A stretch of DNA of 64,000 bases from Actinomycetes bacterium (GTDB lineage: Bacteria > Actinomycetota > Acidimicrobiia > Acidimicrobiales > RAAP-2), in the NCBI GenBank assembly GCA_021845725.1, contig JAJZVL010000005.1, positions 20,995 to 84,994 on the forward strand, given 5' to 3'. Under the pieces are notes generated by a model. The model saw nothing but the letters and a program-made list of their open reading frames with translations, had not been told where the DNA came from and did no database searches. Each line of letters begins with the position of its first letter. Positions within the stretch are counted from its first letter, which is position 1. Of this stretch, positions 49,821-58,401 are shown piece after piece. Both the position numbers and the translations under genes were made by a program.

Positions 49821-51392
49821 GTGACCGTCAGCGCTAGGCACGTGGTCGTGGTCGACGGATCGAACCTCGCTACCGAAGGCCGGACCACTCCGAGCCTCCG
49901 CCAGCTCGACGAGGCCGTCCGCGCGTACGCGTCCGAGGATCCCGACGCAGAGATCGTCGTCGTGGTGGATGCCTCCTTCGAGCATCGCATCGACGCGTCC
50001 GAGCGAGACCAACTGGTCGATGCGGAGCTCCACGGCGAGGTGGTGTCGCCGCCGGCCGGAGCGATCGGTCGCGGCGACGCGTTCGTGCTCCGCATCGCCG
50101 AGCGCACCGGTGCTCGCGTGCTTTCCAACGACTCGTTCCAGGAGTTCCACGCTGAGCACCCCTGGCTCTTCGAGGAGGGCAGGCTCATCGGCGGGAAGCC
50201 CGTTCCGGGCGTCGGGTGGATCTTCACGCCGCGGATTCCCGTTCGCGGCCCGAAGAGCCGCCAGGCCACCGGGAAGGCCAAACGTCGCGCGACCGAGGAC
50301 CTGTCGCCGACGGTGAAGGCGGCAGAGCTGGCGAAGGCGGCGAGGAGGACCGCGGTCCGCAAGGCGCCGGCAGCGCTCCTCCCTGACGGCTCGAAGCCGA
50401 AGATCGGCGACGTCTGGAAGGTCAAGGTGGAGGAGCCGTCGGTGATCAGTCTGGATGAGACTGCCACGAAGAAGGCCGCGAAGAAGGCCGCGAAGGCCGT
50501 GACGACGGTGACGCCCGAGAAGACTCAGACGCCCGCGAAGGCCGTGAAGGTCGCTGGGGCGAAGAAGGTCGCTGGGGCGAAGAAGGTCGCGCCGACCGCT
50601 GCGACGAAGAAGGTGGCAGCCAAGAAGGCGATCGCCACACAGGAGCACGAGGTGGTGGCCGAAGGCCCGGCGAAGAAGGCCGCCCCGGCCAAGAAGGCCG
50701 CTCCGGCCAAGAAGGCCGCCCCGGCCAAGAAGGCAGCCCCGGCCAAGAAGGCCGCCCCGGCCAAGAAGGCCGTTGCAGCCAAGAGGACGTCTGCGAAGAA
50801 AGAACTGGCACCTGTGAAGGACGGGCAGGCGGCAGTGGACGGTTCGGAGGTGCTGGCTGCAGCCCCCGCCGCGAACGGAGCGACAGCGGTGGCCAGAGCG
50901 GCGCGCAGTACCGCCGCGCGTGATCCGGCGGTCCAGGAGGCCATCGGTCAAGCGCTCGTCGAGGTGATCGCCCCTCACCAGGCCGGCGACGGAGGAAGCA
51001 TCGAGCCCGGTGAGCAAGAGGAGACGAAGCGGGAGGGGAAAGCGGGTCGGCGCCGCCGGCGGCGGGCTCCGTCACCTCCGCCTGCGGTGAACGAGCCGCT
51101 CGCGTTCATCACGTTCGTTGCGACGTACCCACTCGACAGCGAGCTCGAAGGCGAGGTGGTCTCCTACACCTCGCATGGCGCGATGGTCGATGTCGACCTT
51201 CCCGATGGGGGGGTCCTGCACGCGTACGTCCCCTTGACCGCGATGGGCAGCCCACCGCCGACCAAGGCGCGCGAGGTCCTGAAGCGAGGAGAGCGGCGGC
51301 GCTTCGTGCTCGTCGCCCTCGACCCTCCGCGGCGCGTCGCAGAGCTCGCGCTCCCCGAGCTCGTCGGTGCGCACGGCGCTTCGGGAAGGTGA
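49821..51392 (+). CDS. NYN-nuclease / AKKAAP-repeat / S1-like protein
   Basis: A 523-residue protein with three parts. Residues 1-135 are a PIN-like NYN domain of the Zc3h12a RNase type: HVVVVDGSNLA, EIVVVVDASF, GRGDAFVLRIAE and VLSNDSFQEF supply the acidic metal ligands. Residues of about 165-330 are strongly basic and histone-H1-like, with six AKKAAP-type repeats. Residues of about 425-505 (FITFVATYPLDSELEGEVVSYTSHGAMVDVD) form an S1-like RNA-binding fold. The combination suggests an RNA-binding endoribonuclease. GTG 49821 follows kgd by 27 bases. Activity and target are unknown. Confidence 0.78.
   Translation: MTVSARHVVVVDGSNLATEGRTTPSLRQLDEAVRAYASEDPDAEIVVVVDASFEHRIDASERDQLVDAELHGEVVSPPAGAIGRGDAFVLRIAERTGARVLSNDSFQEFHAEHPWLFEEGRLIGGKPVPGVGWIFTPRIPVRGPKSRQATGKAKRRATEDLSPTVKAAELAKAARRTAVRKAPAALLPDGSKPKIGDVWKVKVEEPSVISLDETATKKAAKKAAKAVTTVTPEKTQTPAKAVKVAGAKKVAGAKKVAPTAATKKVAAKKAIATQEHEVVAEGPAKKAAPAKKAAPAKKAAPAKKAAPAKKAAPAKKAVAAKRTSAKKELAPVKDGQAAVDGSEVLAAAPAANGATAVARAARSTAARDPAVQEAIGQALVEVIAPHQAGDGGSIEPGEQEETKREGKAGRRRRRRAPSPPPAVNEPLAFITFVATYPLDSELEGEVVSYTSHGAMVDVDLPDGGVLHAYVPLTAMGSPPPTKAREVLKRGERRRFVLVALDPPRRVAELALPELVGAHGASGR
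50670..50777 (+). repeat. 18-bp coding repeats (AKKAAP) in the NYN-S1 gene
   Basis: Six 18-bp units begin at 50670, 50688, 50706, 50724, 50742 and 50760, encoding AKKAAP with the last unit AKKAVA. Related Lys/Ala stretches extend from about 50465. Similar tails occur in mycobacterial HupB and other H1-like proteins. Confidence 0.85.
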
Positions 51393-51421
51393 CTCTGGCG
51401 AGAGTCCCAGTGGTCGGTTGG

Positions 51422-51427
51422 TAGCGT
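51422..51427 (+). promoter_or_regulatory. Leaderless-type -10 of the FabZ-like gene
   Basis: TAGCGT ends 6 nt before ATG 51434. Confidence 0.45.
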
Positions 51428-51433
51428 CATGAG

Positions 51434-51853
51434 ATGCGACCCGCCGACGTGCTCCCGCACCGTGATCCGTTCCTCTTCGTGAGCGAGGTCGTGTCGGTGG
51501 AGCCTGGGCGCGCTGCGTCCGGCCGTTGGCACCTGACGGGCGACGAGCAGTTCTTCGCGGGCCACTTCCCGGGCCGCCCCACCCTGCCGGGCGTCTTGAT
51601 GCTCGAGTCCCTCGCCCAGCTCGGAGGCATCGTCGTGCTGGCGGACGAGCGTTTCTCGGGCAAGCTGCCTCTGTTCGGCGGGGTGGACCGAGCGCGCTTC
51701 CGTCGCCAGGTGCTGCCCGGAGAAACTCTGGAGCTGCAGGTCACCGTCAGCCGGCTCTCCGCGCGTGGAGGCTCAGGACATGGGCACGCGCACGTCGGTG
51801 GCAAGACCGCCTGCGAAGCCGATCTGCTGTTCGTGATCGTCGACCGGGATTGA
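51434..51853 (+). CDS. FabZ-like 3-hydroxyacyl-ACP dehydratase
   Basis: A 139-residue hot-dog enzyme. The N terminus LPHRDPFLFVSEVV and the active-site helix region FAGHFPGRPTLPGVLMLESLAQ (catalytic His and Glu) match FabZ, which dehydrates 3-hydroxyacyl-ACP in fatty-acid elongation. In actinobacteria with type I FAS, FabZ-like proteins can serve other acyl chains, so the pathway is not certain. It is followed by the exonuclease gene after 2 bases and has its own leaderless-type -10. Confidence 0.85.
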   Translation: MRPADVLPHRDPFLFVSEVVSVEPGRAASGRWHLTGDEQFFAGHFPGRPTLPGVLMLESLAQLGGIVVLADERFSGKLPLFGGVDRARFRRQVLPGETLELQVTVSRLSARGGSGHGHAHVGGKTACEADLLFVIVDRD

Positions 51854-51855
51854 GC

Positions 51856-52638
51856 ATGGTGCGGCTCGCGACCTGGAACGTGAACTCCCTGGGTGCGCGG
51901 CTTCCGCTCGTCATCGAGTGGGTCGAGGCGAACGCACCTGACATTCTGTGCATGCAGGAGACCAAGCTCGCGGACAGCGCGTTCCCCTCCGACGCGTTCG
52001 CCGAGCTCGGCTACGCCTCGGCGCATCACGGCGACGGCCGGTGGAACGGCGTGGCGATCGTGAGCCGGGTCGGCCTCGAAGAGCCGCTCGCCGGCCTCGG
52101 CTCGGAGGTGGACGCGCAGGGCTGTCGGATGCTCGCAGCCACCTGTGCGGGGATCCGAGTGCACTCCGTCTACGTGCCCAACGGCAGGAGCCTCGGCAGC
52201 GAGCACTACCGCAGCAAGCTCGACTGGCTGGCTCGGCTTCGTGCGTACCTTGCCGAGCACGACAGCCCCGATGACGCCGTCGCCGTCTGCGGTGACTTCA
52301 ACATCGCTCCTGACGACAGGGACGTCTGGGATCCCGCGGCGCTTGCCGGAGCAACCCACGTGAGCGAGCCCGAGCGCCGTGCGCTCCAGGAGATCCTGGA
52401 GTGGGGGCTCGAGGACACCTTCCGCCGGTTCCATCCCGACGGTGGGATCTTCTCGTGGTGGGACTACCGGACAGGGAGCTTCCACAAGGGGATGGGCATG
52501 CGCATCGATCTCGTGCTCCTCTCGAAGCCTCTTGCGGCGCGTGCGGTCTCCGCGGTGATCGACCGCGACGCTCGCAAGAAGAGCCCGAAAGGGAACAAGC
52601 CGTCCGATCACACCGTGGTCGTGGTGGATCTCGACTGA
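51856..52638 (+). CDS. xth: Exodeoxyribonuclease III
   Basis: AP endonuclease/3'-5' exonuclease of base-excision repair. The 260-residue protein has the full set of ExoIII motifs: TWNVNSLGARL, ILCMQETKL, SVYVPNGRSLGSEHY, VCGDFNIAPDDRDVWDP, WWDYRTG and the terminal KPSDHTVVVVDL. These give the metal-binding Asn/Glu and the catalytic Asp-His. ATG 51856 is two bases after the previous stop, so it is expressed with the FabZ-like gene; a functional link between the two is not implied. Confidence 0.93.
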   Translation: MVRLATWNVNSLGARLPLVIEWVEANAPDILCMQETKLADSAFPSDAFAELGYASAHHGDGRWNGVAIVSRVGLEEPLAGLGSEVDAQGCRMLAATCAGIRVHSVYVPNGRSLGSEHYRSKLDWLARLRAYLAEHDSPDDAVAVCGDFNIAPDDRDVWDPAALAGATHVSEPERRALQEILEWGLEDTFRRFHPDGGIFSWWDYRTGSFHKGMGMRIDLVLLSKPLAARAVSAVIDRDARKKSPKGNKPSDHTVVVVDLD

Positions 52639-52689
52639 CGCGAGCGCGGTGGTGCAGGTGCGCCGAATGTGAACCGATGTCGGCAAGGC

Positions 52690-54234
52690 TCAGGTCGATC
52701 GGGCCTCGATCAGCATCGGACCGTCCGCTGAGTAGCTGCGCTCGAGGAGCGAGACGAGCTCGCCCGCGTCCTGTGCGCGCGCTGCGGGGACGCCCATGCC
52801 TCGAGCGAGCGCGACGACGTCGAGCGTCGGGTGTCGAAGGTCGAGCATCGCTCGTGCCCGGTCGCCGTCACCGCTGGTGCCGACGCGCGCGAGCTCGAAC
52901 TGCAAGATCGCATAGGCCTGGTTGACGAGCACGACGGTCGTCACGTCGAGGCCTTCCCGGGCCTGGGACCACAGCGCCTGGATGGTGTACATCGCGCTGC
53001 CGTCGGCCTCGAGGCACAGCACGCGCCGCTCCGGCGCGGCGACGGCGGCCCCCGTCGCCGCCGGCAGGCCCTGGCCGATCGAGCCGCCGGTGAGGGACAG
53101 CCAGTCGTGGCGGGGTCCCCCTGCCGTGGCGGCGGGCACCGACAGCCCGCTCGTCACCGACTCGTCGACCACGATCGCGCCGTCGGGCATCGTGTACCCG
53201 ACGGCGGCGGCCATCGACTCGGCGTTGATGCGCCCCGACGGCCGTGGTGGACGGATCGAAGGGCTGCGAGGCGCCGGCGCGTCGGCGCCGAGCATGTCGG
53301 CCAGCGCATCGAGGGCGGCAGGCACGTCGTGCGCCGGCCCAGCGAGCTCGTGGAGGGTCGTGCCCTCTCCGACGAGGTCGCTCGGTTTGTCGGGGTACGC
53401 GAAGAACGACGCGGGCGCGCGAGCCCCGGCGAGCACCAGGTGCCTGGTGCCACTGAGCTGGTCCATGGCCGTCTCGGCGTAGTAGCCGAGCTTCTCGACA
53501 TCGGGCAATCCGCCACCCCGCGCGTGCACGGCCGGGAAGGTCTCGCCGAGGAGCTTCGCTCCGGTGGCGTGCGCGATGCGCGCCGCAGCCTCGAGCCCGT
53601 GCTCGCGCAGCGCTGCTCCCCCGACGAGAAGGACCACCCGTTCTCCTGAGCAGAAGACCTCGGCAACCGACTCGATGGTCTCGGGTGGGACCATCGGCAC
53701 GGGAGCGAGGGGCCGGGGCGCCGCGGGTGCTGCGCCGCTGCCCCATGAGACGTCGGCAGGCACGACGAGCGTCGCGATGCTCCCAGGCGGCCCGTAGCTC
53801 GCGGCGACCGCTTCAGCAGCGTCGGCGCCGACGTCCTCTGGACGCGTGCTCGAGCGTTGCCACGCGGACGCCGAGCGCGCGAGACCCCACAGGTCCGACT
53901 GGAGGGGGGTGTCGAAGCGCTGGTGGTACGTCGCGTGGTCGCCTACGACGTTGACGAGCGGGACCCGCGCTCGACGTGCGTTGTGGAGGTTCGCCCATCC
54001 GTTGGCGAGCCCCGGACCGAGGTGGAGAAGCGTCGCCGCAGGCCTTCCTGCAATGCGTGCGTAGCCGTCGGCCGCGCCGGTTGCCACCCCCTCGAAGAGC
54101 GTGAGCACGGCACGCATCGCGGGTACCCGGTCCAACGCAGCGACGAATTGCAGCTCGGAGGTCCCTGGGTTCGCGAAGCACACGTCGACACCCGATCCGA
54201 CGAGGGTGCGCAGGAGGGCCTCCGCGCCGTTCAT
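52690..54234 (-). CDS. ThDP-dependent decarboxylase, benzoylformate-decarboxylase-like
   Basis: A 514-residue ThDP enzyme of the acetolactate synthase/benzoylformate decarboxylase group. The N-terminal domain has VCFANPGTSELQFVAAL, then the catalytic Glu in TLFEGVATGAADGYARI. The C-terminal domain keeps LTGGSIGQGLPAATGAA and EADGSAMYTIQALW; the usual GDG-start of the ThDP motif is EADG here. It lacks the FAD-binding features of true acetolactate synthases. The gene overlaps glcD-like (ATGA), suggesting a pair in which a 2-hydroxyacid is oxidised and the 2-oxoacid decarboxylated. The substrate is unknown. Confidence 0.82.
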   Translation of the reverse strand: MNGAEALLRTLVGSGVDVCFANPGTSELQFVAALDRVPAMRAVLTLFEGVATGAADGYARIAGRPAATLLHLGPGLANGWANLHNARRARVPLVNVVGDHATYHQRFDTPLQSDLWGLARSASAWQRSSTRPEDVGADAAEAVAASYGPPGSIATLVVPADVSWGSGAAPAAPRPLAPVPMVPPETIESVAEVFCSGERVVLLVGGAALREHGLEAAARIAHATGAKLLGETFPAVHARGGGLPDVEKLGYYAETAMDQLSGTRHLVLAGARAPASFFAYPDKPSDLVGEGTTLHELAGPAHDVPAALDALADMLGADAPAPRSPSIRPPRPSGRINAESMAAAVGYTMPDGAIVVDESVTSGLSVPAATAGGPRHDWLSLTGGSIGQGLPAATGAAVAAPERRVLCLEADGSAMYTIQALWSQAREGLDVTTVVLVNQAYAILQFELARVGTSGDGDRARAMLDLRHPTLDVVALARGMGVPAARAQDAGELVSLLERSYSADGPMLIEARST

Positions 54235-55673
54235 CGCCGTGCCGTCGGTCGTTGGCTCACCCGCGCCGAGCTCGGGCCAGCCTGCGGCAACGGCATGTCG
54301 AGCAGCCGACCCGGCCCGAGGATGCCGTTCGGGTCGAACGCGGCCTTGATCCGCCGCATCAGCGAGATCTTCGCGGGATCCTCGAGCTCGAGCCAGTAGG
54401 AGAGCTTCTCCGTCCCGATGCCGTGCTCACCGGAGACCGCGCCCCCGTGGTCACGCGCCACGTGGAAGAGCGCCTCGAGGAGCTCGTGGCGCCGGCGGCC
54501 ATCTGGCTGGAACACCGAGAGATGGACGTTGCCGTCGCCCACGTGACCGCACCCCGAGATGATCGCCCCGTACGCGTCGCCGAGCTGGGCCGTCCTCGCG
54601 AGGAAGGCAGGGATCTCCGAGCGCGGCACGACCGTGTCCACGATGTCGTCCGCGCCGAGCGCCTTGGCGACGAAGAAGATGCGCTCGCGGGCCGAGACGA
54701 GGCTCGTCCCCGCCGACGGCGGGAGCACGTAGGCGTCCAGCGCACCGTGGCGGCCGAGGAGCGCTGCTGCAGCTTCCGTGTCCTCGTCCAGGCGGTCCGC
54801 GCGCGAGCTTTCGAGCACCACGACCAGGTATGCGGCGGCGCGCTCGCGCACGTGGTCGGGAACGCCGAGCTCGATCCCCGCCTCCTCGACGATTGCACCC
54901 ATCGCGCCGGCGTCGAGGTACTCGAGGACGGCTGGTGCGATCCCGGCGCGAAGGACGGGGGCGATCGCCGCGGCAAGGAGCTCCAGGGTCGAGAAGGGCG
55001 CGAGAAGCGTCGCGTGGTGTGCGAGGCGCCCGACGAGCTTCACCGTCACCTCCGTCACGAGGGCCAGGGTCCCCTCGCTCCCGACGACCAGCTGGGTGAG
55101 GTCGTAGCCAGAGGAGGACTTGACGAGCTTGCCGCCGGTGCGCAGGACCTGCCCTCCAGGCAGCACGAGCTCGAGCCCGAGCACGTGGTGGCGCGTCACC
55201 CCGTAGCGAACGGCGCGCATCCCGCCGGCGTTCGTGGCGACGTTGCCGCCCAGCGACGAGCGCATCTCACCGGGATGGACGGGGTAGACGAAACCGAGCG
55301 GACGGAGCGCGTCGTCGAGGTCGCGCAAGGTCACACCAGGCTGGACGACGGCGACGCGATTCTGCTCGTCGATCTCGAGGATGGTCGCCATCTGGTCGAA
55401 GCACACGACGATCCCATCGGCGAGGGGCTGGGCGCCCCCTGCGAGCCCGGTGCCGCTGCCGCGGGCCACGACGGGGACCCGGGCGGTGTCGGCGAGGGCG
55501 AGCAGTGCGCTCACCTGCTCGGTCGTCGAGGGGCGGACGACAGCCAAGGGCACGGCGGGCCGTGCGGTCAGCGCCTCGTCGTGGGTGTCCTCCTCGCGCA
55601 CGTCGCTCCCCGCGTCGACTCGACCCGGCCCGGTGATCGCACGAAGCGCGTCGAGGAGCTCCTGGACGTCCAT
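54231..55673 (-). CDS. FAD-linked 2-hydroxyacid dehydrogenase (GlcD-like)
   Basis: A 480-residue flavoprotein of the vanillyl-alcohol-oxidase family: an N-terminal FAD domain (VVARGSGTGLAGGAQPL, PGEMRSSLGGNVATNAGG, SSGYDLTQLVVGSEGTL) and a C-terminal substrate domain (GCGHVGDGNVHLSV, GAVSGEHGIGTEKL). This is the pattern of glycolate oxidase GlcD and D-lactate dehydrogenases. The GlcE/GlcF partners are absent, so it is likely a single-subunit D-2-hydroxyacid dehydrogenase. It starts four bases after the UvrD-like gene and its stop overlaps the ThDP enzyme, forming one minus-strand operon. Confidence 0.9.
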   Translation of the reverse strand: MDVQELLDALRAITGPGRVDAGSDVREEDTHDEALTARPAVPLAVVRPSTTEQVSALLALADTARVPVVARGSGTGLAGGAQPLADGIVVCFDQMATILEIDEQNRVAVVQPGVTLRDLDDALRPLGFVYPVHPGEMRSSLGGNVATNAGGMRAVRYGVTRHHVLGLELVLPGGQVLRTGGKLVKSSSGYDLTQLVVGSEGTLALVTEVTVKLVGRLAHHATLLAPFSTLELLAAAIAPVLRAGIAPAVLEYLDAGAMGAIVEEAGIELGVPDHVRERAAAYLVVVLESSRADRLDEDTEAAAALLGRHGALDAYVLPPSAGTSLVSARERIFFVAKALGADDIVDTVVPRSEIPAFLARTAQLGDAYGAIISGCGHVGDGNVHLSVFQPDGRRRHELLEALFHVARDHGGAVSGEHGIGTEKLSYWLELEDPAKISLMRRIKAAFDPNGILGPGRLLDMPLPQAGPSSARVSQRPTARR

Positions 55674-55677
55674 CGGG

Positions 55678-57423
55678 TCACACGGTGGCGTCGGGGGAAT
55701 GCGAGGACAGGAGGTCGCGCATCTCGGCGAGGTGCTGCGCGGCTCGAGCAGGGCTCACCTCGGCGGTGCCGTGGCGCAGCTCGTGGAGGGTGTGCTCGAG
55801 AGGAGCGAGCCAGGGAGATGCACGCCGCTCCGGCACGTCGTCGGCCGTGGTCGCGGCACCGGGGCGGAGAGCCCAGGTGCAGGTCAGCTCCTCTTCTGCC
55901 CGGGACAGCGCGACGTAGAACAGTCTTCGTTCCTCCGCCTTCGCGGCTTTCGAGCGAGCGGTGACGAGCGGGACGAGACCGTCGGACGCACCGACGACGA
56001 ACACCGTCCGCCACTGCAGCCCCTTTGCCCGGTGGAACGTGCTCAGCACGACGGCCTCGTCGGGCTCCTCGTCGCCGCGCGACGCGTACCCATCGGTGAC
56101 CGCGAGCGCCGGGCGTAGCGGACCCGGCCCGTCGCCACCGGCGAGGTCGGCTGCGACGGGGTCGTCGTGTGCGCCCCGCACGTCGCTCGCCGGTCCGAGC
56201 TCGGCTCCGGTGCTCCGGTGCGGGACGTGCTCGTCGCCCAGTGCCTCGGCGATGCGCACGAGCTGAGCGTTGGTGCGGGCAAGGACGGCGATCGACGACC
56301 ATCGCCGTCCTGGGCGATGGGCGGCCCATACCTGACGTGCGACCCAACGGGCCTCCTCGACGTCGTTGGCGAAGCGTGCCACCGTCGGCAGCGGACCGTC
56401 GCCGCGCGCGCTCGGGGGAGGGGTCGCACGCCCGAGGGCCGCCGAGGCCAGCTGGACCACCGGGGTCGTGCAGCGGTGGTTCGTCTCGAGCCTCACGACA
56501 CGGGTCCCGGCGAACTCCTCGGTCATGCGGTGGAGCAGCTCGGGGTCTGCGCCGTTCCAGCCGTACACGGACTGGTTCGGGTCGCCCACGACGAACAGAT
56601 CCGGCGTGTCGCCCGCGAGCAGGCGCAGGAGGCGGTACTGCGCGTCGCTCAGGTCCTGCATCTCGTCGACGAACAGGTGACGGTGCCACCAGCGGATCGC
56701 CTGGGCGAAGTCCGCCTCCTGTTCCAGGAGATCGCCGAGGTGCCACACGAGGTCGTCGAGGTCGAGGAGCCGGCGCCGGCGCCGCTCCTCCTCGTAGCGT
56801 GCGTAGAGCTCCGCGACCCGGGCTGCAGGCAGGAACGTCCGTCTCGAGGCTTCCCTGGCGGCCTCCTCGTAGCCTGACGGCCCGACCAGCCGGGACTTGG
56901 CCCAGCCGATCTCGGTGTCGAGGCGGGCGGCGTCGCTGCGCCGGACGACTGGCTCGAGCTCGGTGCGCGCCGTTCGGATGCGTCGGTTCGGGTCCGCACG
57001 CAGGCGTGACGCGCCGGGGCTCTGGTCGAGGAGCTCGGCGAGGAGGGGTCGGCGGTCGGCGACGATCGCCGGGGTGGCCTGGGCGCGGTCACGGCAGTGG
57101 TGCGCGATCAGCCGGAGCGCCGTTCGGTGCAACGTGCCCGCGTACACCTCACGTCCGACGCCGAGCGTGAAGAGGCGGTCACGAAGCTCCTCCGCCGCTT
57201 TCCGGCTGAAGGTGCACACGAGGACGTGACCAGGGTGCGCGCTGGCGTCGAGAACCCGCCGGGCGACGCGCAGCGTGAGGACCTTCGTCTTGCCGGTCCC
57301 TGCGCCTGCGAGAACGCAGACCACAGGGGCGTTCGCCAGCACCGCCTCCCTCTGGGCCGGCTCGAGGCCAGCCACCAGCCGGGCGATGTCGGGCTGCGTC
57401 GCGATGTCCGTGCGGTGAGACAC
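55678..57423 (-). CDS. UvrD/PcrA-like superfamily 1 helicase
   Basis: A 581-residue 3'-5' helicase-like ATPase. Walker A is LAGAGTGKTKVLTLRVA, motif Ia is CTFSRKAAEELRDR, motif II is HLFVDEMQDLSDAQ, motif III is VGDPNQSVYGWNGAD, and the C-terminal motifs are STFHRAKGLQW and RRLFYVALSRAEEEL. It is shorter than UvrD (about 720 aa), without the long 2B insertion and the C-terminal extension. GTG 57423 was chosen because TAGCGT ends 7 nt upstream, in preference to GTG 57432. It heads the operon with the GlcD-like and ThDP genes, whose roles seem unrelated. Confidence 0.88.
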   Translation of the reverse strand: MSHRTDIATQPDIARLVAGLEPAQREAVLANAPVVCVLAGAGTGKTKVLTLRVARRVLDASAHPGHVLVCTFSRKAAEELRDRLFTLGVGREVYAGTLHRTALRLIAHHCRDRAQATPAIVADRRPLLAELLDQSPGASRLRADPNRRIRTARTELEPVVRRSDAARLDTEIGWAKSRLVGPSGYEEAAREASRRTFLPAARVAELYARYEEERRRRRLLDLDDLVWHLGDLLEQEADFAQAIRWWHRHLFVDEMQDLSDAQYRLLRLLAGDTPDLFVVGDPNQSVYGWNGADPELLHRMTEEFAGTRVVRLETNHRCTTPVVQLASAALGRATPPPSARGDGPLPTVARFANDVEEARWVARQVWAAHRPGRRWSSIAVLARTNAQLVRIAEALGDEHVPHRSTGAELGPASDVRGAHDDPVAADLAGGDGPGPLRPALAVTDGYASRGDEEPDEAVVLSTFHRAKGLQWRTVFVVGASDGLVPLVTARSKAAKAEERRLFYVALSRAEEELTCTWALRPGAATTADDVPERRASPWLAPLEHTLHELRHGTAEVSPARAAQHLAEMRDLLSSHSPDATV

Positions 57424-57430
57424 CGCGGCC

Positions 57431-57436
57431 ACGCTA
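57431..57436 (-). promoter_or_regulatory. Leaderless-type -10 of the UvrD-like operon
   Basis: TAGCGT on the minus strand ends 7 nt before GTG 57423. GTG 57432 would overlap this hexamer and is therefore disfavoured. The gap 57437-57639 otherwise holds no gene I can support; GGGGGAGG near 57621 serves the next gene. Confidence 0.55.
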
Positions 57437-57639
57437 CCGAGGTGGTCGAGGGTCCGCGACCCTGTGCGCCGTTCTCGGGCCGTATCGGCGTGCGGGAGGC
57501 CGGTGGGCCCGGTGGCACGAGGGATTCATGGTGCCCGTTCGAGCTCATCGCGCGCGGGCCTTCGGCTGCACGCGAGAATGCTGCCGCACATGGCTGAGGA
57601 CGGAAGGCGGGACCGGCGCGCGGGGGAGGCTGGCTGAGG

Positions 57640-58401
57640 ATGCTACGCACGTTCGCGGGCGGGACCCTCTTCGGCGCGCGGTCGGGGGGCGGAGCGCCGA
57701 GGGTGCTCGCGCTCCACGGCTGGGCCCGGACGCACCGGGACTTCGACGGAGTGCTCCGCCCGGCTGAGGGTGCCGAGCTCGCAGCGATCGCCGTCGACCT
57801 TCCCGGGTTCGGCGCCACTCCGCCGCCGACCGAGCCGTGGGGCTCGGCGGAGTACGCCGCGTGCGTGGACGCGCTGCTCGAGGAGATGGCAACCCCTGTG
57901 GTCGTGCTCGCGCACTCCTTCGGCGGCCGCGTCGCAGTCCATCTCGCCGCGGCCAGGCCCGACGCCGTCTCCGCTCTTGTGCTCTGCGGCGTGCCGCTCC
58001 TACGCCTCGCGCCTGTGCGCCGCCCGTCCCTCGTGTACCGGTCCGTGCGCGCCGCTCACCGCGCCGGGCTCGTCGGCGAGGAGCGTATGGAGCGCGCGCG
58101 GCGACGGCACGGGTCGGCCGATTACGCCGCCGCCGCCGGTGTCATGCGCGGGGTTCATGGCCGCGTCGTAGCGGAGAGCTACGAAGAGCAGCTCGACGCG
58201 ATCGAGGCCCCGGTCACCCTCGTCTGGGGCGACGACGACGCCACGGTGCCCCTCGGCGTCGCACGAGCCGCGCTCGACAGGCTCGGTGGGGCGCGGTCGT
58301 CTCGAGCCGAGCTCACGGTCCTCCCCGGCGCGGGCCACCTCGTCCCCCTCACCGCTCCTGGCGCCCTGCGCGAGGCGGTGGAGCGGCATCTCGCGCGCTG
58401 A
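57640..58401 (+). CDS. Alpha/beta-hydrolase fold protein
   Basis: A 253-residue hydrolase of the alpha/beta fold. The oxyanion region is VLALHGWARTH, the nucleophile elbow is LAHSFGGRVAV (Ser), the acid is likely the Asp in WGDDDATVP and the base the His in GAGHLVPL. No signal peptide is visible. The substrate is unknown. GGGGGAGG lies upstream of ATG 57640. Its stop codon overlaps the start of the MurF-like gene (TGATG), so the two are probably co-translated. Confidence 0.88.
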   Translation: MLRTFAGGTLFGARSGGGAPRVLALHGWARTHRDFDGVLRPAEGAELAAIAVDLPGFGATPPPTEPWGSAEYAACVDALLEEMATPVVVLAHSFGGRVAVHLAAARPDAVSALVLCGVPLLRLAPVRRPSLVYRSVRAAHRAGLVGEERMERARRRHGSADYAAAAGVMRGVHGRVVAESYEEQLDAIEAPVTLVWGDDDATVPLGVARAALDRLGGARSSRAELTVLPGAGHLVPLTAPGALREAVERHLAR

